This document shows positions 8,106-16,394 of a DNA stretch of 54,991 nucleotides, piece after piece (position 1 is the stretch's first letter; the number at the start of each line of letters is the position of its first letter). The notes beneath the pieces are model-generated. The model saw only the letters and a program-made list of their open reading frames with translations, made no database searches and was not told where the DNA came from. The stretch covers positions 1-54,991 of the forward strand of contig VXWI01000060.1 of NCBI GenBank assembly GCA_009835985.1, written 5' to 3'. A program made the position numbers and the translations under genes. This DNA is from Acidobacteriota bacterium (GTDB taxonomy: Bacteria > Acidobacteriota > Vicinamibacteria > Marinacidobacterales > Marinacidobacteraceae).

Positions 8106-9677
8106 GTGATGCGCCAGGTGCCGGCGGATCCGGATCGGGTTACCGCCGTCTACCGGATCGAGCCGGACGCAATCGCGCCCGAGGAACTGGCCCGGCTCAT
8201 CGCCATCGAGCAGACGGTCGAGATTCCGGCGGCGCTCATCCCCCCGGGGAAGATCCAGGACGAAGTCGTCGGCCGGGTCGAATCGGTGACGCCTGACCCC
8301 GAGGCTTCCGGCTCGCATCGCATCACCATCAGCTACGGGGCCGAGCTGGCTGGGGATTTGTTCGGCCTGCTCGCGGTCGCGATCGGCAACGCCCCCATGT
8401 ACGGAGGAGTCCGGCTCGTCGAGCTGCAACCGCCGCGAGCGCTGCTCGAGGCGCTGTCGGGTCCCAACCACGGCGTCGAAGGAGTACGGCGGATGTGCGG
8501 CGTGCTCGGACGGCCGCTCCTCGCGACCGCGCTCAAGCCGCAGGGCTCGAGCGTCGCCGAGTTGGCCGCCATCGGGGAGGCGTTCGCCCGCGGCGGCGGC
8601 GACCTGGTGAAGGACGACCAGAACCTGACCGATGACTTCGAGGCGTTTCGGGGCCGGGTCACGGCGTGCGGGGAGGCGGTGGAGCGCGGCAACCAGGTGA
8701 CCGGCCGGAGATGCCTCTACCTGCCGCACGCGGGCGCCCCGGCCGAGGAACTCGAACGGTACGTCGAGTTCGTGGCCGAGGCCGGACTTCCCGGCGTTCT
8801 CATCTGCCCCATGATCACCGGGCTCGACACGATGCGCGCCCTGGCGGAGCGCTATCCGCTGATCTTCATGGGGCATCCCTCGCTCACCGGGACGTACACC
8901 CACGCCCCCGGCCACGGAGTGGCCCACGGCGTTCTCCTGGGGACCCTGTTCCGGCTGGCCGGCGCCGACATCTCGGTGTTTCCCGACGCGGGCGGCCGCT
9001 TCCGCTACACCGAGGCCCAGTGCGCGGACATCACCGAGCGACTCCGCGAGCCGCTGGGCGGGCTCCGCCAGGCCTGGCCCTCTCCGGCCGGCGGGATGGG
9101 CCCGGCGGACGTCGGCCGCATCTGCGAGACCTACGGCCCGGACACGTTGCTGCTCATCGGCGGCGCCCTGCTCGGCTATCCCGGCGGCATCGAAGCGGGA
9201 ACCCGTCAGATCCTCGACCGGATCCGCGAGGTCCACCCGGAGGTCTCCATCGAGCCCGCGGACGCGCTGCGGCCCTCCCTGCCGGAACCGCGCCGCCTCG
9301 CCTTCCGCCGCGACTGGAACTGGGAGGGCCGGGAGAGCTCCGCGTACAAGGACGCCGGGGATCTCACCTTCCGGGGGGTGCGCCGGGTGGAGCTCGTGGG
9401 CAGGTTCGGCGAGCGCACCCGCTGCGACCTGCGCTACTTCGAAGTCGAACCCGGCGGTCACACGAGCCTCGAAAGACACCTGCACACGCACGTTGTGATC
9501 GGCGCCCGCGGGGAGGGTGTCCTCCTGCTGGGAGGCCGGCGGATGCCGCTCCGTCACCTCGATGTGGCCTGCGTCGGCCCGCTGGAGGCCCACCAGTTGC
9601 GCAACGAGACGACGGAACCGTTCGGCTTCTTCTGTGTCGTGGACCACGACCGCGACCGCCCGGTCCGGCTGGAGTAA
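8106..9677 (+). CDS. RuBisCO-like protein fused to a C-terminal cupin (probable MTA-isoprenoid shunt enzyme)
   Basis: 523 residues. Residues 1 to about 395 are a RuBisCO large-chain fold: K144 in ALKPQG (Rubisco K175 site), GGDLVKDDQN (K169, D171; the E204 site is Gln172), H257 in FMGHPS, SPAGGMG and LLLIGGALLGYPGG. Loop-6 Lys is absent, so this is form IV and not a CO2-fixing enzyme. Residues about 405-523 form a cupin: PGGHTSLERHLHTH (H458, H460, H462), RGEG, and H496 in PLEAHQL. In Rhodospirillum rubrum an RLP isomerises methylthioribulose-1-phosphate and a separate cupin then releases methanethiol to give DXP. The fusion and the nearby mtnA suggest both steps sit in one chain here. Start GTG 8106 or ATG 8109. 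Confidence 0.85.
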   Translation: MMRQVPADPDRVTAVYRIEPDAIAPEELARLIAIEQTVEIPAALIPPGKIQDEVVGRVESVTPDPEASGSHRITISYGAELAGDLFGLLAVAIGNAPMYGGVRLVELQPPRALLEALSGPNHGVEGVRRMCGVLGRPLLATALKPQGSSVAELAAIGEAFARGGGDLVKDDQNLTDDFEAFRGRVTACGEAVERGNQVTGRRCLYLPHAGAPAEELERYVEFVAEAGLPGVLICPMITGLDTMRALAERYPLIFMGHPSLTGTYTHAPGHGVAHGVLLGTLFRLAGADISVFPDAGGRFRYTEAQCADITERLREPLGGLRQAWPSPAGGMGPADVGRICETYGPDTLLLIGGALLGYPGGIEAGTRQILDRIREVHPEVSIEPADALRPSLPEPRRLAFRRDWNWEGRESSAYKDAGDLTFRGVRRVELVGRFGERTRCDLRYFEVEPGGHTSLERHLHTHVVIGARGEGVLLLGGRRMPLRHLDVACVGPLEAHQLRNETTEPFGFFCVVDHDRDRPVRLE

Positions 9678-9712
9678 ACGGCAGCAGGAGCCAGGTCCCG
9701 GGTAGCGGGTGA

Positions 9713-9718
9713 TATAAC
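9713..9718 (+). promoter_or_regulatory. Candidate -10 box before the OPT gene
   Basis: TATAAC stands out in a GC-rich gap, 33 bases before the ATG of the transporter. No convincing -35 is seen. The gene itself has a strong ribosome site, TAGGAGGCGTC, directly before the ATG. Confidence 0.3.
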
Positions 9719-9751
9719 GCCGAGCCGCCCAACCTCACCTTAGGAGGCGTC

Positions 9752-11698
9752 ATGGCGAACGGATCCGGCAGCACCCGCGAGTTCACGCTCCGGGCACTTC
9801 TCCTCGGCCTGTTCATGGCCGTCGTGCTGGGAGCGGCGAACGCCTATCTCGGCATCCGCGCCGGCCAGACGGTCGCGGCCACCTTCCCGGCCGCGGTTGT
9901 CTCGATGGTCGTCATCCGGGGACTCTTCGGGGGCAGTCTCCTCGAAGAGAACATCGCCCGCACCACGGCCTCGGTGGGAGAGGCGCTGGCCGCCGGGGCG
10001 ATCTTCACGCTGCCGGCGTTCCTGATGGCGGGCGCCTGGGAGGAGTTCAACTACTGGGAGAGCACCCTGCTGATGCTCATCGGCGGTCTGCTCGGCATCC
10101 TGTTCGTCGTGATCCTGCGACGGAGCATGGTGACCGACCCCGAACTCCCGTTCCCCGAGTCGGTCGCCGCCGCCGAGATCCACCGCGCCGGCAAGGGCGC
10201 GAGCGGGGGAAGGCTGCTCTTCCAGATGATGGGCGCCGGCGCCCTGATCGAGGTGCTCAAGAACTCGAAGGGGATCCAGCTCTTCACCGACCGCATTTCC
10301 GGAGCCCTCGGTTACGGGTCCTTCCAGGGGTCGGTCGCCGTCGGCGGCCAGTCCTTCGGGGCGGCGGCCCAGCCCGGGGTACTGCCCTTCTCCACCCCGG
10401 CGGCTTCGCCCGCCTATCTCGGGGTGGGCTACATCATCGGCTTCCGGTTGTCGGCGCTCGTCTTCTCCGGCGGGGTCTTCGCCTGGTGGTTCATGATCCC
10501 GGCGGTCCTCTTTTTCAATCCGGAGTTCGCCGACGCGGGCAGGCTGGCGGCGGCCGGCGCCGACTGGACCGCGGTCAGCAGCGTGGTCTGGGCCGAACTC
10601 GTACGGCCCATCGCGGTGGGAGCGATGATCGCCGGCGCCGTCTGGACGCTGCTCCGGATGCGGAAGTCGCTCGGCGAGGGCCTCAAGCGGTCCATCGGGG
10701 AGTTGAAGACCGGGCACCCGGCCGGATCGGGCGAGGAAAAGGACCGCGACATCCCCTTCAGTTGGACGACGGCCGGCGTGGTCGCGCTGATCATTCCGAC
10801 GTTCTTCCTCTACAACTACTACACGGGGCAGCCGCTGGGCGCCCTCGGCTCGGCGATCGTGATGATCGTGGCCGGGTTCTTCTTCTCGGCGGTGGCCGGC
10901 TATCTCGTCGGCGTGGTCGGGAGTTCCTCGAACCCGGTTTCCGGACTCACGATCTCGACGCTGCTGCTGGCGGCGCTGCTGATGACCTTCCTCGGGGTCA
11001 CGGGAACGGAGGGCGTGACGGCGGTGCTGGGGGTGGCGGCCGTCGTCTGCTGCGCCTGCGCGGTCGCCGGGGACATGCTGCAGGACCTGAAAGTGGGTCA
11101 GATCCTCGGCGGAACGCCGTTCCGCATGGAGTGGGCGGAGATCATCGGCGTGGTCTTCGCGTCGATGTTCCTGGTCCTGCCGATGATGCTGCTCCACGAG
11201 GGGGACATCGCCGCGGGCGGCATCGGGATCGGCGGGGAAGAGCTTCCGGCGCCCCAGGCGGGCCTCATGGCGCTGCTGTCCCAAGGCATCGTGGGCGGCG
11301 ATATGCGCTGGCCGCTCGTGGTCTTCGGGATCGCGCTGTGCCTCTTCCTGATCCTGATCCAGGCGCCCTCCCCGATGCTGATCGCGGTGGGGATGTACCT
11401 GCCGCTTCAGACCACCTTCGCGATCTTCGTCGGCGGCTTCTTCCGCTGGCTGAGCGACCGTCAGATGGCCAAGCTGCCGGCGGAACGCCGGACGCTCGGG
11501 GAAAGCGCGGGGACGCTCATCGCGTCCGGACTCATCGCCGGCGAGGCGCTGATGGGCGTCGGGCTGTCCGGGTTCGCGGTCGCGGAGCTCCAGTTGCCGA
11601 TACTCGTGTCCGCGCCCTCCGGCATCCCGGGATTCCTGGTCTTCGTCGTGCTCGGGTGGTTCCTGATCCGGATCCCGCTCCGCCATGCGCGGGGCTAG
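9752..11698 (+). CDS. OPT-family oligopeptide transporter
   Basis: Inner-membrane, proton-linked importer of small peptides or metal chelates. 648 residues, about 14-16 helices, typical of the bacterial OPT group. N-terminal ANAYLGIRAGQTVAATFPAAVVSM is the family signature. Further matches are ELPFPESVAAAEIHRAGKG (about 130-150), GVGYIIGFRLSALVFSGGVFAWW, and SSNPVSGLTISTLLLAALLM. It is alone, after the mtnA operon, with its own -10 candidate and Shine-Dalgarno. Peptide import fits the peptidases nearby, but substrate cannot be read from sequence. Confidence 0.9.
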   Translation: MANGSGSTREFTLRALLLGLFMAVVLGAANAYLGIRAGQTVAATFPAAVVSMVVIRGLFGGSLLEENIARTTASVGEALAAGAIFTLPAFLMAGAWEEFNYWESTLLMLIGGLLGILFVVILRRSMVTDPELPFPESVAAAEIHRAGKGASGGRLLFQMMGAGALIEVLKNSKGIQLFTDRISGALGYGSFQGSVAVGGQSFGAAAQPGVLPFSTPAASPAYLGVGYIIGFRLSALVFSGGVFAWWFMIPAVLFFNPEFADAGRLAAAGADWTAVSSVVWAELVRPIAVGAMIAGAVWTLLRMRKSLGEGLKRSIGELKTGHPAGSGEEKDRDIPFSWTTAGVVALIIPTFFLYNYYTGQPLGALGSAIVMIVAGFFFSAVAGYLVGVVGSSSNPVSGLTISTLLLAALLMTFLGVTGTEGVTAVLGVAAVVCCACAVAGDMLQDLKVGQILGGTPFRMEWAEIIGVVFASMFLVLPMMLLHEGDIAAGGIGIGGEELPAPQAGLMALLSQGIVGGDMRWPLVVFGIALCLFLILIQAPSPMLIAVGMYLPLQTTFAIFVGGFFRWLSDRQMAKLPAERRTLGESAGTLIASGLIAGEALMGVGLSGFAVAELQLPILVSAPSGIPGFLVFVVLGWFLIRIPLRHARG

Positions 11699-11758
11699 GG
11701 CTGTGGCAGAGCCCGGGACCGCCGGCCAGTCCTCCCGGTGGGGGCCTTCAGACCGGCA

Positions 11759-11780
11759 CTGCCAGCCGAAGGCTGGCGAA
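11759..11780 (+). repeat. Degenerate copy of the palindromic repeat
   Basis: CTGCCAGCC-GAAG-GCTGGCGAA keeps only the second hairpin stem (CCAGCC/GGCTGG). It lies in the 175-base gap between the OPT gene and the convergent ATPase gene, where nothing else was recognised. Confidence 0.35.
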
Positions 11781-11873
11781 GCGCGCGACACGGTGCTGCC
11801 CGTGACGAGGAGTTGATACCAAGATGGCCGACATGACGTGGCACGCTGCGATTCGAAAAGCGCGGCCTTCCGG

Positions 11874-13247
11874 TCAGTGGGGGCCGCCGAGCCCCCCCGC
11901 GGCGCGCGCGGGGTCCTCCAGCATCCATTCGTAGGCCGGCTGCACGATCACCTCCGGCGGCGGGTCGAGCGGGAGTGGCTCGCCGGTCAGGGTGAGCAGC
12001 CGTCTGCGGGCGCGGGGAAACATCGCGCCCGCCTCGACGAGTCCCCGGATCTCCCGCTCGGCAACCGCCGGATCGAAGACCTCCGCGCTCACCTGGATGA
12101 GTTCCTCCGTTCCGTCAGGACTGCGCGCCAGGAAATCCACTTCCCTCCCCGCCGGAGTCCGTACGTAGGTCACCTCGACGCCTCTCCGTTCGAGTTCAGC
12201 GTGGACCGCGGTCTCCAGGGCGTGGCCCCGGTTGTCCCGCCCGACCCGTTCCCACGCGGCGATGAGGCCGGAGTCCACCGGATATGCCTTGCGGGGATTC
12301 ACCATCCGCTGGCGTGCTGACGCGGATTCCATCCACACCAGGCGGATGAGGAAGCAGTCCGCCAGATGCGCCAGCAGTTCATGGACGGTGTCCTTCGAGA
12401 CGGCAAGGCCCTCGGCCCGCATTCTCCGGTGGAACCTTTCCGCGCTGAAGAGCCCTGCCGGCGACCCGAGGAGCTGCCCGACCAACCAGCGGAGCGCCGT
12501 CGGATTCCGCACGCCATGGCGTTCGATGACATCGCGGAGCACCGCGATGTCCACATAGTCCCGCAACAACCGGACGCGGTTCTCGACATCGAGGCCCTGG
12601 GCTTCGGGAAAACCGCCGGCCGCGAGCCAGTTGCGGAAGAACCCCTCCAGCCTGGCGCGCGTCGCGCCGGCGAGGTGGGGCACCTCCGCGGGAACCGGCT
12701 CCCCGTGGTGGCGGAGCGCCTCCTCGAACGAGAACGGAAAGATGCGCACCTCCCAGCCGCGACCCCGGAGCGAAGTCGCGATCTCGCGCGAAAGGAGGGC
12801 GGCGGAGGAACCGGTCACGACGACTTCGGTTCCACCCGAATCCAGCAGCCGGCGGACGAAGGCCTCCCATCCGGGGACGTTCTGTATCTCGTCGAAGTGC
12901 CAGACCACGGGACCGCGCTCCCGGGCGTTCAGGAAACGGCGGGCGCGTTCGTCCTCCAGGAAGCCAAGGTCGCTACCGTCAAGGCCCCGGAGCCGTTCGT
13001 CCTCGAAGTTGATGTAGGGCACGTTCTCCGGGGACAGGCCGCCGACGAGACGCTCCCGCCGCAACTGATGGACGAAGGTGGTCTTTCCGGCGCGCCGCAT
13101 CCCGACTACCGCCGTCGCCTTGCCCGCAAAGCGGACGAGGCCGGGAATGCGCCGCCGGGTCCCCGGATCGGCAGGGATTTCCGGTGACGCCGCAACGCTC
13201 TCGACCAAGGCTTCGCGCAGTCGTGGCGACGGGTGATCGGGAACCAT
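11874..13247 (-). CDS. AAA_14/DUF4143 ATPase
   Basis: 457 residues. The N-terminal ATPase part has Walker A GMRRAGKTT (49-57) and Walker B VVWHFDEIQN, then TGSSAALLSREIATSLRGRG. The C-terminal DUF4143 region includes GREVDFLARS, resembling a PD-(D/E)xK nuclease-like core. The family is widespread, often shows signs of horizontal transfer, and has no settled function; links to toxin-antitoxin or defence are speculative. The ATG follows AAGGAGATAA, a perfect ribosome site that lies inside a large AT-rich inverted repeat (13249-13305). Confidence 0.85.
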   Translation of the reverse strand: MVPDHPSPRLREALVESVAASPEIPADPGTRRRIPGLVRFAGKATAVVGMRRAGKTTFVHQLRRERLVGGLSPENVPYINFEDERLRGLDGSDLGFLEDERARRFLNARERGPVVWHFDEIQNVPGWEAFVRRLLDSGGTEVVVTGSSAALLSREIATSLRGRGWEVRIFPFSFEEALRHHGEPVPAEVPHLAGATRARLEGFFRNWLAAGGFPEAQGLDVENRVRLLRDYVDIAVLRDVIERHGVRNPTALRWLVGQLLGSPAGLFSAERFHRRMRAEGLAVSKDTVHELLAHLADCFLIRLVWMESASARQRMVNPRKAYPVDSGLIAAWERVGRDNRGHALETAVHAELERRGVEVTYVRTPAGREVDFLARSPDGTEELIQVSAEVFDPAVAEREIRGLVEAGAMFPRARRRLLTLTGEPLPLDPPPEVIVQPAYEWMLEDPARAAGGLGGPH

Positions 13248-13248
13248 T

Positions 13249-13305
13249 TATCTCCTTCGTATGAGGATGTTTGATTGTATCATTTATCCTCACAATAAGG
13301 AGATA
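13249..13305. promoter_or_regulatory. AT-rich inverted repeat upstream of the DUF4143 ATPase
   Basis: Left arm 13249-13268 is TATCTCCTTCGTATGAGGAT. The right arm 13286-13305 is its inverse with 17 of 20 positions matching; the spacer is 17 bases of AT-rich DNA. Both arms hold AAGGAGATA, followed by an ATG on each strand (13247 reverse, 13307 forward). The reverse ATG starts the ATPase. The forward ATG opens only a short Arg-rich frame inside the next gene's end, so it is not called. This is an operator or mobile-element end candidate. Confidence 0.6.
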
Positions 13306-13319
13306 CATGGCTCGCCGGG

Positions 13320-14480
13320 TCACTCGACGGCGCAGGTCGGGTCGGTCCCGATACGGCTCCGGTTGCGGGCGACGAGGTCGTAGACCGCCTGGCCGATTCG
13401 GTCGAAGGCGGGAAAGAAGAACGCGATCATGCCGGCGATCGCAAGGCTGCGCGCCCACGCCGGCCCCCAGTGCAGGCTCAGGAGAACCCCGAGCATGACG
13501 AGGTGGATGACCGGGTTGTAGAGCAGCATCAGCTTGAAGGCCCGGAAGCCTTCCGCGATGCGTTCGCCGTCAACGACGATGTGCAAGCGCTTCGCGAGAG
13601 CGTCCCGGGAGATGCCGAAGCGGTCGCCCGCTCCACTCTGGAACGTGGTCCAACGAAAGGCGCCTTCGAAGTCGAGCGCCTCGAACCAGCGCTTCGTCTT
13701 CGCGCAGATGCCGCAGTCGCCGTCGTAGATGACTTCCGTCGTCGTCCGGGGCCAGCGGGCGAACGCGAAGTAGGCGGCTGGCGCCACGTACAGGAACAGC
13801 ACGAAGGTGATCCCGGTGAAGAGGGTCATCGCCGCGTGAAACAGGATCCCGAGCCAGATCGCGAAGACCCACAGCCGCGGCCACGCGAAGCCGACGAAGA
13901 TGCTGAGTTCGGTTGCGATCGTCGCCCAGCACATGAACTTCGACAGCGCCATCGGCGGCAGCAGCGCGGCGGCGCGCAGGTAGAGGTCGTGCTCGAGATT
14001 GACGGTCCAGTGGTCGAAGAACTGGCCGGATAGCCAGTCGGGATCGAGGATCTTGTTGAGTCCGGCGCCGAAGTAGATCATCGCGACCTGGATCCGCAGG
14101 AGCCAGACCGACCGCTCCGACGTGTAGAGGCCGATCAGGGTGAGGACCGCCCCCATGAAGAAGGTGTTGTTGGCCCAGTAGATCCTCGACGAGGCGATCC
14201 CCACGAGGATCGTCATGCCGACCACGAAGGAAGCGAGCCGCACTCCGCGGTTGAAGAGCAGAGCGGCGGAGCCGGCGAGGAACAGCCCCTGCAGCGCGGT
14301 CCGGAAAAGCTCGGGATCGCCGACCCGGTCGAACACGGACAGGAAGGGAAGAAACGGGTCCGGCAGCGTCGTCACGTGGCCCGTGGCCAGCATCGTGACC
14401 ACGACGAGCTTCGCCGACAGCAGGAGCGGCACCGGGAGCGCCGTGCCCGTAAGCCGCAGCGGATTCCACGACGTTGTCAT
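13320..14480 (-). CDS. HTTM-type membrane protein fused to a DCC thiol-oxidoreductase domain
   Basis: 386 residues. Residues about 15-240 hold six to eight membrane helices like the HTTM / vitamin K-dependent carboxylase-related domain (IYWANNTFFMGAVLTLIGLY, MIYFGAGLNKILDPDWLSG). Residues about 248-340 are a DCC-family domain with IYDGDCGIC (C256, C259), a thioredoxin-like redox motif. One or two further helices follow. The combination suggests a membrane thiol or quinone redox enzyme; its substrate is unknown. The ATG at 14478-14480 is 8 bases after the small protein before it, so it is the third gene of an operon with it and the symporter. Confidence 0.75.
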   Translation of the reverse strand: MTTSWNPLRLTGTALPVPLLLSAKLVVVTMLATGHVTTLPDPFLPFLSVFDRVGDPELFRTALQGLFLAGSAALLFNRGVRLASFVVGMTILVGIASSRIYWANNTFFMGAVLTLIGLYTSERSVWLLRIQVAMIYFGAGLNKILDPDWLSGQFFDHWTVNLEHDLYLRAAALLPPMALSKFMCWATIATELSIFVGFAWPRLWVFAIWLGILFHAAMTLFTGITFVLFLYVAPAAYFAFARWPRTTTEVIYDGDCGICAKTKRWFEALDFEGAFRWTTFQSGAGDRFGISRDALAKRLHIVVDGERIAEGFRAFKLMLLYNPVIHLVMLGVLLSLHWGPAWARSLAIAGMIAFFFPAFDRIGQAVYDLVARNRSRIGTDPTCAVE

Positions 14481-14488
14481 GGCGGCTT

Positions 14489-14830
14489 CTATCCGGGCGG
14501 CCAGGTCCAGGTCTCCTCCGGATGCCCGTTGACGGTGTAGGTGACGACGACCTCGGCGTCGTCGTCCTGTCCGTAGGTCTCCTCGTACTGCCGGACCTTG
14601 TCGAGCGCGTGCTGGATGGCCTGCCAGTTGCCGCCCTGCGCCGGCTGCCGGTAGCGCGCCTCGATCTCTTCGGGTCCGAGCTCGCGTCCGTCGATGACCA
14701 CCGCGATCGAATAGAGGTTCTGCGAGTCCATGGGCGCCCAGCAGAAGTAGCGGGACGGGACGAAGCGCGCGTAGCCGATCATGACGACCTGGAAGGCGAG
14801 CAGCGCGATCGCGGCGAGCGTGCGGGTCAT
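14489..14830 (-). CDS. Small membrane-anchored protein of unknown function
   Basis: 113 residues: one N-terminal hydrophobic segment (about 4-21) that could be a signal or anchor, then a polar domain with PSRYFCWAPMDSQNLYSIAVVIDGRELGPEEI context and a C-terminus HPEETWTWPPG. Its ATG overlaps the symporter's stop in ATGA, so it is co-translated, and the HTTM-DCC gene follows 8 bases on. No family is recognised with certainty. The context suggests it is a partner of the HTTM-DCC protein. Confidence 0.7.
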   Translation of the reverse strand: MTRTLAAIALLAFQVVMIGYARFVPSRYFCWAPMDSQNLYSIAVVIDGRELGPEEIEARYRQPAQGGNWQAIQHALDKVRQYEETYGQDDDAEVVVTYTVNGHPEETWTWPPG

Positions 14831-16350
14831 GGACCGAGCGTACCCGCTCGCGGCTTCCCGCTTTCCCACACCGCACTCACCGTCCAGCCGACGGCGACCT
14901 GGACCAGGAGCGACGCCGAGGCGACCCATTGGAAGCTCACCGGGTCGCCTCCGGTCTCGGGATCGAACCCGAAGATCGGTCCGGAGAACGCGACGAGCGC
15001 CGCCGCGATGATGCCCGCGACGGTCCCTACGGTCGCTCCGACGGCCCGCACCCGGGGAAGGAACAGCGCGAAGAGGAAGAGGCCGAAGATGGGTCCGGTC
15101 AGGAGGTTCGACGTCTTGGAGGTCACCTCGGTGATGTTGCCGGGGACGAGGTCCATGAGGAAGCTGCCGAGCACGATGAGTCCCCCGGCCGCCGCGGCGA
15201 GCCAGCGGGCCTGCCGGAGGTCCCGCGCGTCGTCGCGTCGGCGCTTCCGGAAGCGCCCCACGAAGTCCGTCAGCACCACCGCCGAAATCGAGTTCACGCC
15301 CGAGTCCACGCTGGACATGGCGGCGGCGAACATGGCGGCGACGACAAGTCCCGCGATACCCGCCGGGAGCCGGTTGGCGATGAAGAACGGGAACACGTGG
15401 TCCGCGTCGTCCCGCAGCGACATGCCCGCGCCGAGTTCCCCCGGGAAGGCCTCGAAGTAGCCGAGGAGCGCCACACCGACCAGCGCCAGCACGATCGTGA
15501 CCACGGCGATGGCGGCCAACTGGGTCCCGTAGGCCCGGCGCGCCGCGCGCAGGTCGGTCGTCGCCATGAATCGCTGCACCGAGACCTGGTCGCCGCCGGC
15601 AGTGGCCGCGTACCAGACCATCGTGGAGACGACCGTCCCGAACGCGGTTACCCGCGTGGCCGGGTCGAAGCTGAACAGGGGCTGCGTGTCCCAGTTGGCT
15701 TGCCAGGTCGTCGGAAACCATCCGAAACCGCCGAGTTCCACGGTCACGATGCCCAGCACCAGGATGGCCCCGCCGAAGAGCAGTAGGGACTGGATGCAGT
15801 CGGTGACGACGACGGCCCGGAGCCCTCCCAGGGACGTGTAGATGACCGCCACGGTTGCGGTGAACAGGACGACGAGCGGCACCGCGGAGGGGCCGGCGCC
15901 AATCATCACCGTCAGCGCCACCGCCGCCGCGTAGACCACGAGCGACATCCAGGCGAGCCGCAGGACGATGAACATCGAAGCGCCCAGGAGCCGCGCCCCG
16001 GTTCCGAGGCGCACCTCGAGAAGCTCGTAGGCGCTCGTTACCCGGTGCCTCATGTAGACCGGCAGCAATCCGTAGGCGACGACGACATAGACGAGGGGAA
16101 GCCCCAGAAGCTGGACGAGCAGCACCGGCCCGCGCCCGAGCGTCTCTCCCGGCACCGACAGGTAGGACACCGTGCTCACGAGCGTCGCGAACAGCGAGAC
16201 ACCGACGGCGACGGGGTGGAGCCGGCCGCCGCCGATGAAGTACTCCTTCGTCGAGGACTGGCGCCGGCCGTAGTGCCAGCCGAGCCAGAGCGTGAGGCCC
16301 GCGTAGGCCGCGAGGACGAGCCAGTCGATGGCGGCCAAACCTTGGTTCAT
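14827..16350 (-). CDS. Sodium:solute symporter (SSS family)
   Basis: Na+-driven importer of a small solute. About 507 residues, 13 or so helices. Seen: STKEYFIGGGRLHPVAVGVSLFATLVSTVSYLSVPGE in the first helices, VIYTSLGGLRAVVVTDCIQS (the GG..A...TD..Q signature), and AAMSSVDSGVNSISAVVLTDF near helix 9. ATG 16350 is preferred; a GTG at 16371 in the same frame would add seven residues. It diverges from a DHDPS-family aldolase, suggesting uptake of the aldolase's substrate, possibly a keto-sugar acid. Confidence 0.9.
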   Translation of the reverse strand: MNQGLAAIDWLVLAAYAGLTLWLGWHYGRRQSSTKEYFIGGGRLHPVAVGVSLFATLVSTVSYLSVPGETLGRGPVLLVQLLGLPLVYVVVAYGLLPVYMRHRVTSAYELLEVRLGTGARLLGASMFIVLRLAWMSLVVYAAAVALTVMIGAGPSAVPLVVLFTATVAVIYTSLGGLRAVVVTDCIQSLLLFGGAILVLGIVTVELGGFGWFPTTWQANWDTQPLFSFDPATRVTAFGTVVSTMVWYAATAGGDQVSVQRFMATTDLRAARRAYGTQLAAIAVVTIVLALVGVALLGYFEAFPGELGAGMSLRDDADHVFPFFIANRLPAGIAGLVVAAMFAAAMSSVDSGVNSISAVVLTDFVGRFRKRRRDDARDLRQARWLAAAAGGLIVLGSFLMDLVPGNITEVTSKTSNLLTGPIFGLFLFALFLPRVRAVGATVGTVAGIIAAALVAFSGPIFGFDPETGGDPVSFQWVASASLLVQVAVGWTVSAVWESGKPRAGTLGP

Positions 16351-16369
16351 CGGTGGGGTGGCGTATAAC
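16342..16369 (+). promoter_or_regulatory. Candidate promoter of the DHDPS-family gene
   Basis: TTGGTT (16342-16347) and TATAAC (16364-16369) with a 16-base spacer would start transcription near 16376. It overlaps the start codon of the divergent symporter gene, so the two may interfere with each other. Confidence 0.4.
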
Positions 16370-16394
16370 ACACCGCCGAAGGGAGACCCGAACC

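Noticed and set aside
8106..9677. True CO2-fixing RuBisCO
   Set aside because: The loop-6 Lys is missing and the E204 site is Gln, so carboxylation is not expected; context points to methylthio-sugar isomerisation.
13307..13498. Forward ATG with a perfect ribosome site inside the inverted repeat
   Set aside because: The frame gives only a short Arg-rich peptide overlapping the HTTM-DCC gene's end. The ribosome site is explained by the inverted repeat.
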